Shown piece after piece: positions 1-10,369 of a stretch of 64,000 nt of DNA. The stretch lies in the NCBI GenBank assembly GCA_029378245.1, contig JARKIF010000171.1, positions 1 through 64,000 on the forward strand, written 5' to 3'. A model generated the notes under the pieces. That model searched no databases and was not told the DNA's origin. It saw nothing but the letters and a program-made list of their open reading frames with translations. Within the stretch, counting starts at the first letter, position 1, and every line of letters starts with the position of its first letter. Both the position numbers and the translations under genes were made by a program. The DNA is from Roridomyces roridus (lineage: Eukaryota > Basidiomycota > Agaricomycetes > Agaricales > Mycenaceae).

Positions 1-344
1 TTCTATTCTCTCGGCTACGACAGACACGCTCTACTCCCGCCACATCTGCTCGTGTGCTCAGAAGGATCCACCTATATGTGTACCCCGTCGACGGCACCCT
101 CCGAACGAGCAACGGCGACCTCGACAACGGCTCGCACGACGCACAGAGGAGATGTCTCAGGCACTCTAGATCCGTATGTCTGTCCCTATGTATTCTCCCT
201 TGTCCTGTCTTGGTCCCTATATTGGCCCATCGTCTTCTCTGCGCTGGCGTCTCCGTTGCTGGCAAAGAACGTATGGCAATTGGACAGCTATTTCGCCCGA
301 CGGCGTGATCATTGTCAGTACTGGCAGGAGTGGCAATCTCTTCT
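1..344. other. Left edge, no supported gene
   Basis: No coding region is supported here. The longest open frames are low-complexity Ser/Thr/Arg translations without domain character. The stretch leads directly into the tandem repeats that follow, so it is most likely part of the same repeat field. Confidence 0.4.
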
Positions 345-348
345 TTTC

Positions 349-1110
349 TGGATCGTCGTCGTTATATCGCCTGGGGTGACTCTATACCAAGGCTGGACTT
401 TCGGTGTCAATTATGCCTTCTCCGTCTCCAATCACCTCCGGTACTCCACAAGACAAAACCCAACGAATGAGCTGGAGAGTTGCTTCAAAAGAGTAAAAAA
501 CTCCTATGTCGCGAGACTCAGTGATTCTACCCGAATCGAACGGGCTCGCATCTTTTGGCACCTGAACGAACCACTCCGGGCTATGCTCTTCGTTTCTGGA
601 TTCGTTGTCGTTATATCGCCTCCGCCGTAATACCAAAGGAAGAGGCTGGACTTTGGACTTTCTGTGTTGGAATTAAGTACACCTTCTCCGTCTCCAATCA
701 CCTTTGGGACTTTCACAGGGAATTGAGCTTTCTGCTGCTTGAGAATTACTTCAAAAGAGAGAGGAAAAGGTATCTTCCGGCAGGCATACCGATGCAGCCC
801 GAATCGAACAGGCCCGCATCTTAGACTTTTGGCACCTGAACAAACCACTCACCTGCTCTGCTCTCATATATCCAAAACCTATTCTGTGTGGATCGTCGTC
901 GTTATGTCGTCTCCGCCGCTATACCAAGGGAGAGGCTAGATATAATTATGTGCCTTCTCCGTCTCCAATCACCTCCGGTTCTCTCACAGGACAAAAGAAA
1001 CGAATGAGCTCCAAAAGAGCGGGTCAGGAACCGATGCAGCCCGAATCGAACGGGCACGAATCGTTGGGCGCACCTTGCAGCCCAAACCACTAACTTCTCC
1101 TCTACTTGGG
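349..1110. repeat. Three tandem ~268-bp units with tRNA-like sequence
   Basis: Three imperfect direct repeats are visible. The landmark ccttctccgtctcc recurs at 416, 682 and 953, and a landmark reading ggat(c)gtcgtcgttat recurs near 350, 600 and 890, giving a period of about 268 bp. Each unit ends in a sequence of the form cccgaatcgaacgggc (530-545, 798-813, 1040-1055). On the minus strand this is a tRNA T-arm, CCCG-TTCGATT-CGGG, that would serve as a pol III B box. It is preceded on that strand by a GTGGTT-type stretch resembling a D-arm or anticodon region. The units are best read as a SINE-like, tRNA-derived repeat. An intact tRNA fold was not obtained, so no functional tRNA is claimed. 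Confidence 0.6.
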
Positions 1111-1954
1111 TATTCACATCCCAAATCAAGCCAACGCAACGGATACTTATACAAGCTTCGATTTCTCATGAGAGGTCCGCAATAAGCTATTCCGACTCTC
1201 TCTCACCGACAAGACAAGAATATGATATCCCACGCTAGAGCAGCTCGCCGTTACCCCAAATCTGCATCTGCGAGCACTTGGTGACTGGGAGAAAAAAAGC
1301 AATGTCTCAATTTGTACCGTATACAGCAGCTGCCCGGATCGAACGGACGTCGGCGAAGATTCAACTTGCCCCTGGTATTTCCTCTCTCACTCCTTGTGGG
1401 ACCATGGCGTTTTTCATGGGTCTCGGAAAGGATGACAACGAGCCTTGTATACTATAGGTGAACAGACAAGGCAGCGACAGAAGGCTCTCGATTCATAAAC
1501 CGGTCAACTCGCCGACAAGCAGTTCGCCGCCACCCTACAAGTTTGCGGCAGAAAGAAAACAAAAATGAGGGGACCGGCGACCAACAGCAGCGGCCCGGAT
1601 CGAACGGACGTCGACGCCATCCTCAAGACACTGTTATTTTCCTCTGGCATATGGGAAGACGGGTGTGTTCCTGGGGTCTCGGACAGGGCTACCAACCGTA
1701 AAGAAGACAGAAGAGGTAGCTCCGCAACCGGTCAACTTCTGAGAGGGCATATCCATGTAACGACTGTTGTCAATAAAACACTTCAACGATGCGATGCCCG
1801 TTTTCTCAAAAACTGATCGAAAAATCCACTGGCAGTTCTCGACTGCGCGAAAAAGGGTGGGGGGCACTTCCACATCTCACTAACTCGGCCCGAATCGAAC
1901 GGTCATCCGCTCCGGTGGCAGTCCGGATCGAACGGAAGTCGACGCTCTGCGTCG
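1111..1954. repeat. Dispersed repeat with further tRNA-like arms
   Basis: Additional T-arm-like motifs lie at about 1332-1350, 1592-1611, 1887-1902 and 1921-1940 (for example cccggatcgaacggacgt). The sequence from about 1120 to 1350 matches 29990-30200 in the same orientation. Shared stretches include cttcgatttctca, aggtccgc, and aaatctgca(tc/cg)tgcgag with an A-rich tract after it. It is therefore a dispersed family present at two distant places in the window. No protein-coding gene is supported. Confidence 0.5.
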
Positions 1955-1962
1955 ATCTCTAG

Positions 1963-2580
1963 TAGTGATGGGTCAGTTCGGTTCGGTTCGCGTTCGGGGC
2001 ACTTTTTGTCGAGCCTGAACCTAGCGTTCGGTTCAGGAAAATCTCAAACGTCGAACCTGAACGCGCGTTCACGTTCAGTTCGGCGTTCGAACGTGTTCGA
2101 ACCTGGAGCATCGACACGTGATGATTCATGTTAGATTCTGCACAAAAGTTGGAAGAAAGTACGCAGGGGAGTACGCACCATCTCCAGTTATATACCAAGT
2201 TGATCTTTGGGACGGTACGGCCCCGGCAGTACTGGTTTCGGGGGGTTGATGCGCCATCAGGAGTGATCAAGCGGCCGGGAGTTGCGATGTTTGCACGGAA
2301 CGACGGCGGAACTATAGCTCTGGGTCAAGATTCCACCTCTCCTAGTACTAGTTCACTTTTGAAAGCGCTAAATCACCCACCAAGGAGGTTGAAATCCCGA
2401 AGAATTGGGGGTCGGGTTCAATTTCGCGTTCGCGTTCGAACGCATGTACTCCCACCCGAACACTGAACCGAACTTGACGTTCAGGTTCAGCAAAATGGCG
2501 AACGTGAACGCCGAACGCGCGTCCGGTTCAGTTCGGTTCAGGTTCGAACCGATTCCTTGAACCGGACCCATCCACCACTA
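1963..2580. mobile_element. hAT-type MITE, 618 bp, with 8-bp target duplication
   Basis: The element begins TAGTGATGGGTC and ends GACCCATCCACCACTA, a terminal inverted repeat of the TAG/CTA type used by hAT transposons. It is flanked by an 8-bp duplication, atctctag (1955-1962) and atttctag (2581-2588), 7 of 8 identical. Subterminal regions are packed with GTTCGGTTC/GAACC motifs in both orientations, typical of transposase-binding arrays. A paralogous unoccupied site is present near 8880 (gcgtcaatctctaaccactg), carrying a single copy of the target. No transposase is encoded, so it is non-autonomous. Confidence 0.8.
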
Positions 2581-2588
2581 ATTTCTAG

Positions 2589-2840
2589 CCACTGTTACTT
2601 TCTCTCTGATGGGACAACGGGGTTTGATATGCTCCTCTGGCCATCTTGGACGATACAATCCCGCGCCAAACCGTGGACTCGGAGACTCTAGAGGGAGCAG
2701 GCAGCGGCAGTGCCGCAGCGCCGCATGCGGCATGGCTTTCAATTCATGAATCGGATCACGGCGGTCCTTGGAAGCCACGCAGCGCTGGCATGCTGTATAC
2801 GGTCAAGCGTGGGTACGGGAGACTGCTCCGCCCCTCCATT
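2589..2840. repeat. Repeat flanking the MITE, paralogous to 8830-9110
   Basis: Together with about 1900-1962 this segment aligns with 8830-9110. Shared stretches include cttggac.atacaatcccgcg, ggctttcaattca, cagcgctggcatgctgtat and ctgctccgcccctcca. It is the left part of the segmental duplication that also carries the NACHT-ankyrin genes. No coding content is recognised. Confidence 0.65.
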
Positions 2841-2844
2841 CAGG

Positions 2845-4200
2845 ATAAATTAACCGACGCGGTCCCTTTCGGAACATGCCCGGCTTGTACACCGCCAAAG
2901 TGCCGTCATGTTGGATCCAGGCCGGCGCGTCCAGGGTCAACACCAGCTTGATACGGATCCTGGACACAAGCCGATGACGGCTGGCTATCCAGCGAGTGTT
3001 CCGCCATAATTCTCAGCTGATAGCCAGCTGGCCATCCAAACAAAAGTGCCTGGCCGCTACAGGTGGTCCTACCTGAAGAACTCGAAGCCACCGATAAATA
3101 AATGTCATTCAGAGCTGCCCACAAATTAACGGGTCTGTGATAGGCTGCGTTGATGCACTTTTGGGGAATCTCGTGAACTGCAAGAGATTGAATGGCAAAG
3201 AGCTCGGCCTCTCGGTGAGCACTGAGGCCTGGCGAGGCCCGCAAGGCGCACGACTTGCCACTGGGGTGCAAAGTACCTTTGCCGAGGGACGGAGATGTCT
3301 GTCCATCACCATCACTCCACACTCCACATGGTTGATACTCGGCGTTGATTCGGCACTCCATGGTAACGGTAAGCGATATATAATGGTGTGATTTGGAACT
3401 GTCCCGCGCATCTTTCTTCCCTTCGCCCACATTCCTCCCCCCACATTCCTTGGTCCTCCCGCGAAGCCTTGACTGCAAGCTCTTCAAGAGTGCTTTTCTC
3501 CCTTTCAAGCCGCAATCCTCGAAGTCCCCCCTGCAAGGCTGCAAGTCTGAAGACAATCCAGGCTTCGAAGCATCCCCGGCTAGAGTTCTTCTCTGCAAGT
3601 CGTACTGTCCCTGTGCCTCAAGGCCCCAAATCAGTGGTTCCCGTTCAATGCCCCTCCCTCCGCAACTGCGACACCACTCCTTTTCTTCATGTTCTTCCCG
3701 TGTACCCGCGTCAACGCTCCGTCAACACTTCCACAACATCGCGTCCGTTTTCGTGTCCTTCGACGATGGCTTCTTTCTTACGGCGGCATTAACGTTATCA
3801 TCTGCTAGGCCGCCTCCTCTAAAACTTACGGTTCGTTCGATGCGTTGTCTCCATGTATACTTCCTGTCATGTAACATATGTACGTATGTCGAATCGAATT
3901 GAATTTCTGTGCTATATTTTGAAGTGCGATGAATATGTCGAGAGGAGTGGCAACGAATGAACAAGGAATGAAATGGCAGCTGGTGGCCAGCTAGTCTGAC
4001 CAGATGTACCAGCCCGAGCTGGACCCACACTGGGTCCATTGAAGATAAGAGCTGGGATCCAGCCAGCCACCAGCCGGATGCCGTTCGTCAGCAACATGTG
4101 GTACACATCTCACCCCCCAGCTGCTGGTCAGCTGGCCGCACTCTGGCGGTGTAGCGTACAATACATGGGCCCAAAATGTACTGCGCTACACCATACTTGC
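2845..4200. other. 1.35-kb stretch absent from the duplicate; no gene
   Basis: Copy 2 of the duplication jumps from the ctgctccgcccctcca landmark to the cagaatattct landmark in about 50 bp (9110-9165), while copy 1 has these 1.35 kb in between. CAGCTGG and its inverse recur near both ends (2985-3035 and 3973-4135), suggesting an inserted element, but no clean terminal repeats or target duplication were found. Long open frames here, such as the 230-codon minus-strand frame at 2906-3598, have no domain signature and are considered chance. Confidence 0.4.
4148..4191. repeat. Near-perfect hairpin
   Basis: The arm ggtgtagcgtacaatacat is followed by a short GC-rich loop and then atgtactgcgctacacc, its imperfect reverse complement. 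It sits at the right end of the copy-1-specific stretch, about 275 bp upstream of the NACHT-ankyrin start. It may be the terminus of a mobile element. Confidence 0.5.
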
Positions 4201-4466
4201 CCACCAGAAGGACAGAGAATATTCTGGAATGTTCTTGATGTTCTCAAGATGTTCTATCAAGTCCCGGCGGCCAACAAGTTATTCTTAGGAAAGACAGTGT
4301 GAATGTTTTCCAGATCATGAGAAAGTTTGGCCAGATTTGTGCATGCACGCTGGCAATCTTTGCTTCTTACATACCTCCACCATCCTGTCTGAGTTCCCTG
4401 CCTCTGGTGAGCTACATTCTTTTGCTTGTCCTTCTCAGATGCTTAAACTATCTGCAGACTCTTGTC

Positions 4467-7303
4467 ATGATGTCTGACCATCACAAACTTGGGGCCTCCA
4501 ATGTGAATATTCATGGTGTGAAATTTCTCACTGAAACTAGCAATTGCATCATGTTAATTTTCCACAAGCGTCAGGTGGGATAGGGGGTATCGGTGGAGAA
4601 GGGGGTGCAAATGGGGGCCATGGAGGTATTGGAGAGGGTGGGACTGTGAATGTGTATGTTCTCTTTTTGACAGTATAATCATGGAGTTGATGAAGCCTTG
4701 TGTATAGTGCTATCTTTCAGGGGCAAGGGTGAGTCACATCTCCTGTCATCACGTTGCCAGCTTATATTTATGTAGATTGGAAGAAGTTTTGTTCAACTGG
4801 TTGGGAAAACCGCCAAATACACAGGATAGACAGCATCAGTTGCAACAGGTTCGGCATGAAGATACTGGGAACTGGCTGCTTGAGCACAATCAGCTGATTG
4901 GTTGGGAAAAGACACCTGGCACCTTGTGGATTCAGGGAATATGTATATTGACCTGAGTTTATTTAACTTCATGTCTAATCAATTTCAGCTGGAACAGGTA
5001 AAAGTGTACTGAGGTACTTCACTATTTCACTGCACTACTGTATCTCTACTGACATGAACAGCTCAACAGTCATTCAACACCTGGTTGAGACTGGTAACAC
5101 AGTCTCATATTTCTTCTTTGACTTCAGGAACAACAGACAGAGCCTGCATATGATGTTGAGCTCCATTGTCTGGCAGCTTTCTGGGAGGTCACACACTCCA
5201 CATAATTTGCTTTCCCATCTTCATAACAGGCTGGGGGGTGGAACCATACAGCCACAGATTACCCATCTTCAAGAACTCCTTGAAAGCATCACTGGGGAAC
5301 TGCCACAGACATACATTGTCCTAGATGGACTGGATGAATGCCACAAGAATGATTGGAGAGGTCTTGTTGGATTTGTGAACAAACTGTTCAGTGCTTCAAT
5401 TGAAGGGCTGCATTTGCTGTTTACAAGTCAACCTCTCCAGGAGTTCCAAACAGGGTTCAAGGAACTGCCTTTGATACAGCTGCAAGCATCATTCTTGCAT
5501 GAAGATATAAGATCCTTTGTGCACAGCAAAATTATGACAATGTCTGATGATATTGTACATGCCAATGCAGTTACTACGCAAATTGTAAAACAAAGCAGTG
5601 GAATGTCAGTCGGGTTTGATTTTTTGGCCTAAACTAATGATATAACTAGGTTCCGCATGGCTGCTTGCTTTGTTATTGAGCTGGGTCATTGTCACTGGGA
5701 GGATGAATGGGATGGAGTCCTTGCAGCTCTGCCAGCTGATCTGTTCAGCATCTACAACCATTTCCTAAACCGAGCAAAGGCAGAACCCAAGCTGCCATTG
5801 GTTTTCATTGAGGCGATACTACGGTGGCTGGTGTTTTCAGTAAAAGAGCTTTCCACAGAAGAGCTTGCAGATGCTATTGCTTTTCGCTTGGAGCAGCCTA
5901 ACTTTGACTTCTCCAACCTGGATGCATCAATCCATTACCCTGGCAGGCGAAGGGGAAATTCTCAGATTTTCAAGCTGCTTGATGGCCTCATTGTAATAAA
6001 CAATGGAAAAATTAGCTTGGCACACTCATCAGTACGAGACTATGCCCTTTCCAAAGAGTTTCATCAACAACATGGATGCACTTTGAATCTCAGCCAACAC
6101 ATCTCCCAGGGGTTCATTGCGCAGACTTGTGTCCGTTATCTTTGGATGTTTTCTGAGGACGACAAAGTGTTGACTAAGGAGAACCTTTGGGAATACCCAC
6201 TTGCAGTATATGCGGCAGGAGGATGGTTTCGGCACTTTCAAAATTGCAATGATACAGACCAAGGGCACATACTCCAGGCAGTGATGCATCTGCTGGATGA
6301 TGGGAGCATCCAGTACAAAACTCTGTGCTGGTTGCAGGGTGGGCCAGATGTGCCAGCTATCTGGATGTGTGCATCAATGGGTTTTCAAAAAGGGGTCCTG
6401 GCTTTGCTCAAGCACAGGAAGGTAGCAGTGAATGCTGCACAGAAAGATGGCCAGACACCGCTGCACTATGCCTCCCGGAATGGCTGCATTGATGTTGCAA
6501 AGTTGTTCATGGAATATGGGGCCTCAGTTGAGGCTGCAGAAAGCAATGGTCGGACACCCCTGCATTCTGCCTCCAGGTATGGCCACCATGGTGTTGCAAA
6601 GCTGCTCATTGAACATGGGGCCTCCGTTGAGGCTGTCAAGAATGATGGCTGGACACCGCTGCATTCTGCCTCCAGGTATGGCCACCATGATGTTGCAAAG
6701 CTGCTCATTGAACATGGGGCATCAGTTGAGGCTGCCAACAATGACGGTGGGACACCGCTGCACTATGCCTCCAGGTATAGCCACCTTGATGTTGCCAAGC
6801 TGCTCATTGAACATGGGGCATCAGTTGAGGCTGCCAAGAATGATGGCAGGACACCACTGCACTATGCCTCCGAGTGTAGCCACCTTGATGTTGTCAAGCT
6901 GCTCATCGAACATGGGGCATCAGTTGAGGCTGCTGAGAAGGATGGTGGGACACCACTGCACTATGCCTCCGAGTGTAGCCACCTTGATGTTGTCAAGCTG
7001 CTCATCGAACATGGGGCATCAGTTGAGGCTGCTGAGAAGGATGGCTGGAGACCACTGCACTATGCCTCCCAGTATGGGTACCTTGATCTTGTCAAGCTGC
7101 TCATAAAACATGGGGCATCAGTCAATGCTGCCGAGGAGGCTGGTTGGACACCGCTGCATTGTGCCTCCCAGAGCGGGCACCTTGCCCTTGCAGGCTGCTC
7201 ATTCACCATAGGGCGTCAGTTCAGGCTGCTGAGAACAACGGCTGGACACCGCTGCACTATGCCTCCCGGAATGGGCACCTTGGTGTTGCCAAGCTGCTCA
7301 TAG
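4467..7303 (+). CDS. NACHT-ankyrin NLR protein, copy 1 (3' frameshift)
   Basis: This is an NLR-type STAND ATPase, probably a cytosolic sensor. I infer six exons: 4467-4515, 4575-4653, 4776-4942, 4989-5013, 5062-5604, 5650-7303 (838 aa, frame kept across all junctions). Order: short N-terminus, Gly-rich segment (GGIGGEGGANGGHGG), NACHT with Walker A GISGTGKSVL assembled over intron 4 and Walker B IVLDGLDEC, winged-helix region (AILRWLVFSVKELS), then 33-residue ankyrin repeats of the TPLHYAS..GHLDVAKLLIEHGAS type. About nine repeats are encoded at DNA level. In the eighth, near 7190, one base is missing compared with the GCC-AAG-CTG of its sisters. The frame then ends at 7303, while the original frame continues open to 7392. 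The 4654-4775 intron could instead contain an 8-nt microexon. Start is one of two adjacent ATGs (4467/4470). Ligand unknown. Confidence 0.8.
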
Positions 7304-7584
7304 AACATGGAGCATCAGTTGAGGCTGCACAGAAGCCTGAGACTCAACAGGGAGGCCCTCTGGGAACACACAAAAACACCCTGTATGCCTAATATAATGT
7401 GTTCAAGTGGGGTGTACCCCAGGCCTGTAATGCATTAAATCTGGTGTAGCATTGAGGGCAAAATAAAGTGGCACTGCAATGGATATTGGCTCTCTTAGCC
7501 TGATAGCCTTCAAGCCTGCTCACTTAAGTTGGATTCCGGGCATCTCGAGACTCAGGTTTGTTTCGGGCTCCACCTCGGGGTTTG
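7304..7584 (+). other. Out-of-frame ankyrin tail and 3' flank
   Basis: From 7192 to 7392 the ankyrin sequence stays open in the shifted frame, ending in a tail after the ninth repeat. It is followed by AT-richer sequence with an AATAAA-like motif (aaaataaagtgg near 7460) suited to 3' end formation. No separate gene is seen. Confidence 0.5.
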
Positions 7585-7806
7585 TACTGCCTTGGGCTGC
7601 GGCCGGCCGCAGCATGGAGTCATTGTGACTTGATATGACTAGTTACTGTAGTATATAAGAGCTCTGTTTGTCCATAGTAATCTAATTCTACCTTCTACTA
7701 CAACCACCATCTGCTTGACCTCACAGTAGCGTGACTGAGACCTCTAGATCTGTTCTCCCTCAATAGTGGCTGATCTCAGCGAAGCTCTGCTCATTGTATC
7801 ATCACA
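7585..7806 (+). repeat. LTR-like fragment (tentative)
   Basis: The stretch starts near TGTACTGCC, has a promoter-like TATATAAGAG at about 7653, and ends TATCATCACA, which fits the U3-TATA-R-U5 pattern of a small basidiomycete LTR. No target duplication was identified, so the borders and class are uncertain. Confidence 0.25.
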
Positions 7807-7961
7807 CGACCAGCTTGCCCTGTAATGCCTCGCGCTTGCCGCACATGCTGGGTAACCGGGTTGGCAGTTGCAATGTAATTATGTAATACTCTGCGCTTGC
7901 GGGTTGCCTTACAAGTTACCGCGCCGAGAGCACCGTAAAGCCTTGTGCCGATACACAGCGT
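7807..7961. other. Spacer with short direct repeats, no gene
   Basis: Two loosely similar blocks containing tgtaat.c.t..gcgcttgc occur at about 7821 and 7880. Nothing coding is recognised. Confidence 0.3.
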
Positions 7962-8178
7962 CACGCGCACTAGTGTATAGTAGATAGCTCGAGTAGGTAA
8001 TGTCCTAGAAGTAGACCGCGAAGCGATACGACTCCACAACACACTAACCACACAACACACACAACACACACACAATTCCTTGACTAGCACGCTGACACCT
8101 AACGGTTGAGTTCGGGGTCGTCTGAAGTATACAGATAAGACTGATACTCCGCGGTTTGGTTCTCGGAAGCTTGTAGGC
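7962..8178. repeat. Left-end fragment of the 27177 element family
   Basis: About 217 bp are almost identical to 27182-27408, including cactagtgtatagtagatag, the CA-rich tract cacaacacacacaacacac and ctccgcggtttggttctcgg. It is the left end of the element family that interrupts the MFS pseudogene. Confidence 0.75.
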
Positions 8179-8248
8179 ATAATTCTTGGGGAGTTCTCTG
8201 TTAACTCCCTTGTAAATCGATTCCACCACCTCCTGGCTGAGACGTGTT

Positions 8249-8640
8249 GATACGCGTTGATACGACTGCGTATTTCGCACGCGTGAAATCTGGCTAAATA
8301 GCTGTTTTAGGTGCGCACACCAATGCCTCTGTCAGGTGATATACATTAAGGGATAGGACTGAGCTCTGTGTTGCTATTCATGTATTAATGAGACAAGTAC
8401 AAGTCGTCAGTACACTACACTTGGCTATTCGTTCAAGTGGTCGGTTGTAGTGACTCCAATAGGCGGTTCGCGGGGACTACTACTTGAGGAGATATACCAA
8501 GCCCAGGTGTATTCAGAAATGAGCTAGACTAGCTACAAAGCAAAGACGAAGGTTGTGCGGACACGCAGTACTATCAGGACAAGGTTCAAGGGGTACCTCG
8601 ATACAAGTCTATGTATATGTACACAAACCGAGTGGCTCGC
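8249..8640 (-). repeat. Right-end fragment of the same family, inverted and unoccupied
   Basis: This is the reverse complement of 28256-29558 without the two elements nested there. It begins with the terminal sequence tgatacgactgcgtatttcg. It preserves the empty target of the Helentron-like element (ttaatgtatatc in complement, near 8340) and the empty target of the CGGGTA MITE (cacttgaa in complement, near 8435). This makes it the reference for both insertions. Confidence 0.7.
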
Positions 8641-8829
8641 ATAACCCCAAGTGGGGAAGAACTCAAACATGCACAAAACAATGATTTTGACCACAATCTT
8701 GGCTCCCAGGCCCGCCGAGGACAGACCCGTCATTTTACCTGGCTGTCGCTGGCTTTTGTGAAGTCGGATGACGGCCGGGTCACCCCGTCCAAGGTACTTA
8801 TGTTGACGGCCGGGTCGAAGCCCTAGTCC

Positions 8830-9110
8830 TGCAACGGCAGTGGCCCGGAATCAAACGGATGTCAATGCTCTGCGTCAATCTCTAACCACTGTTAATTTCT
8901 CTCTCGCTCCCCAATGTGAATCGAGTCTGGGTTCAATATGCTGCCCTGGCCGTCTTGGACAATACAATCCCGCGCAAATCCCGTGCCAAACCGTGTAGAG
9001 AAAGTAGGCAGCGCCGCACGGCTTTCAATTCACAAATCGGATTGCGGCAATCCAAACTGCGCAGCGCTGGCATGCTGTATATGGTCAAGCACGCGGATAT
9101 GGGTCACTGC
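8830..9110. repeat. Paralogue of 1900-2840 with unoccupied MITE site
   Basis: It aligns to the sequence on both sides of the 1963-2580 MITE, with a single uninterrupted target (aatctcta) near 8880. A degenerate tRNA-like T-arm (cccggaatcaaacgg) lies near 8845. No coding content. Confidence 0.65.
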
Positions 9111-9194
9111 TCCGCCCCTCCAGGTCACCCGGGACTGGCATCACTATTCAGCACCGCAGAAGCACAGACAATATTCTAGAATGTTCTATTTATG

Positions 9195-10149
9195 TCCCCT
9201 ACTCTGTCAAGAGGAGGGTCCTGTCACTTCTGTGGGGCTGAATTTTCTGATGACCTGCAAAACACATCCCATCAATTGACACTTCTTTGGCATATTTACT
9301 GAGCAGTCAATTGTAAGCCACATCTCATGGTGATCTGCATCACCTCTAGGCATCGGCACCAGTAGCGTGCAACTCAACCCTGCACCTTTCTTGTTCGTTC
9401 ATTGTGTTATGTCCCGTCCCAATCCCAACCGGATTCCGGTTCGATCCCAGAACTCCGGTACGCGACTCCGGTCCAAACGTTGTAGTGCATCACGTGCTCC
9501 CCGGATCTATCCGGGTAATGGGGTTTTCACACTAGGAAGGTATCTGAGTGTTTCCCATCCGGACATGGTATTCATCCGGACTATTCACTTGATCACTCCG
9601 TGTGGACTTAATCAGCTTATATCCACTTTGCCGTACAAGTCCATTTCCATCACTGATCTGTGGTAATGACATAGATCTCTACTTACTTCATATATAAGAC
9701 TTTCCTTATCTGTATTAGACTTCAGTTGATAATTGACATTCTTGACTACTCGTCTTGGCTGGTTCCTTGTCTTCCCCTTCCTATCAACATAGCAAGACGA
9801 CTTTGACACCCTAATCCTCTGTGGTGCTCTTAGATTGTTCCTCCGGTCAACTCTCCTCAACTTCCGTTACGCCCGGAGTTCCGGTACCTACCCCGGACTT
9901 TGCCTTTGGAATCAGATCTTCACACATTGCAGGAGCACTCACAGTCGGGTTTTTCTGGGGAAATCACCTCTATTCCAATGACTTCTGTGTCACCAAACTT
10001 TCAAAAGTCCTCTTGTCTTGTTCTGCATTCAACTTTGGTTCAACTCCGATTTGACTCTGATGGATGATCACAAGATGATTGCCATGCTGCCCCACATGCT
10101 TCTCCTGAGCCAAAAATCAGTAGGGGAATGGTGCTTGCGCCGCTATGGA
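9195..10149 (+). mobile_element. Helentron-like (HINE) element, copy 2, carrying a solo LTR
   Basis: The 5' end is TCCCCTACTCTGTCAAGAGG. Near the 3' end the inverted motif CAGTAGGGG (10118-10126) is followed by a small hairpin (GGTGCTTGCGCC) and the terminus GCTATGGA. Terminal inverted motifs that are internal at the 3' side, plus a subterminal hairpin and no clear target duplication, are the layout of Helentron-associated elements. The second copy is at 28997-29481. The equivalent place in duplication copy 1 (near 4255, gttctatcaagtcc) is unoccupied. It was later split by the solo LTR at 9405-9924. Confidence 0.55.
9405..9924 (+). mobile_element. Solo LTR, 520 bp, 5-bp target duplication
   Basis: The LTR runs from TGTTATGTCCC to CTTCACA (TG...CA) and is flanked by cattg on both sides (9400-9404 and 9925-9929). 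It contains CCGGA-rich blocks, a stretch cacttgatcactccgtg, and the promoter-like tatataagactttcctt. All of these recur in the inverted relative at 19617-20367. No internal retrotransposon domain remains, so it is a recombined solo LTR. Confidence 0.8.
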
Positions 10150-10369
10150 TATCAAGTCCCGGCGGCCAAGAAGTTATTCTTAGGAAAGACAATGTGAATG
10201 TTTTCCAGATCATGAGAAAGTTTGGCCAGATTTGTGCATGCACGCTGGCAACACCTGGCATCTTCTTTGCTTCTTACCTCCACCATCCTGCCTGAGTTCC
10301 GTGCCTCTGGTGAGCTACATTCTTTGGCTTGTCCCTCTCAGATGCTTAAACTATCTGCAGACCATTGTC

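Noticed and set aside
530..1055. Functional tRNA genes
   Set aside because: Only the T-arm is convincing; acceptor and anticodon stems could not be paired, so they are called tRNA-like repeats.
2906..3598. 230-codon open frame on the minus strand
   Set aside because: No domain, odd composition, overlaps frames of similar length on the plus strand, and sits in a stretch missing from the duplicated copy.
5605..5649. Stop codon ending the NACHT frame of copy 1 as a nonsense lesion
   Set aside because: The stop lies in a GT...AG intron whose removal gives the expected GMFRMAACF junction; the same is true in copy 2.
6432..7106. Long plus-strand frame with repeating MPP-type units
   Set aside because: It is a shifted-frame reading of the ankyrin repeats; periodicity comes from the 99-bp repeat, not from a real protein.
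6440..7300. CRISPR-like array or satellite
   Set aside because: The regular 99-bp period is coding ankyrin sequence in a eukaryotic gene, without spacers.
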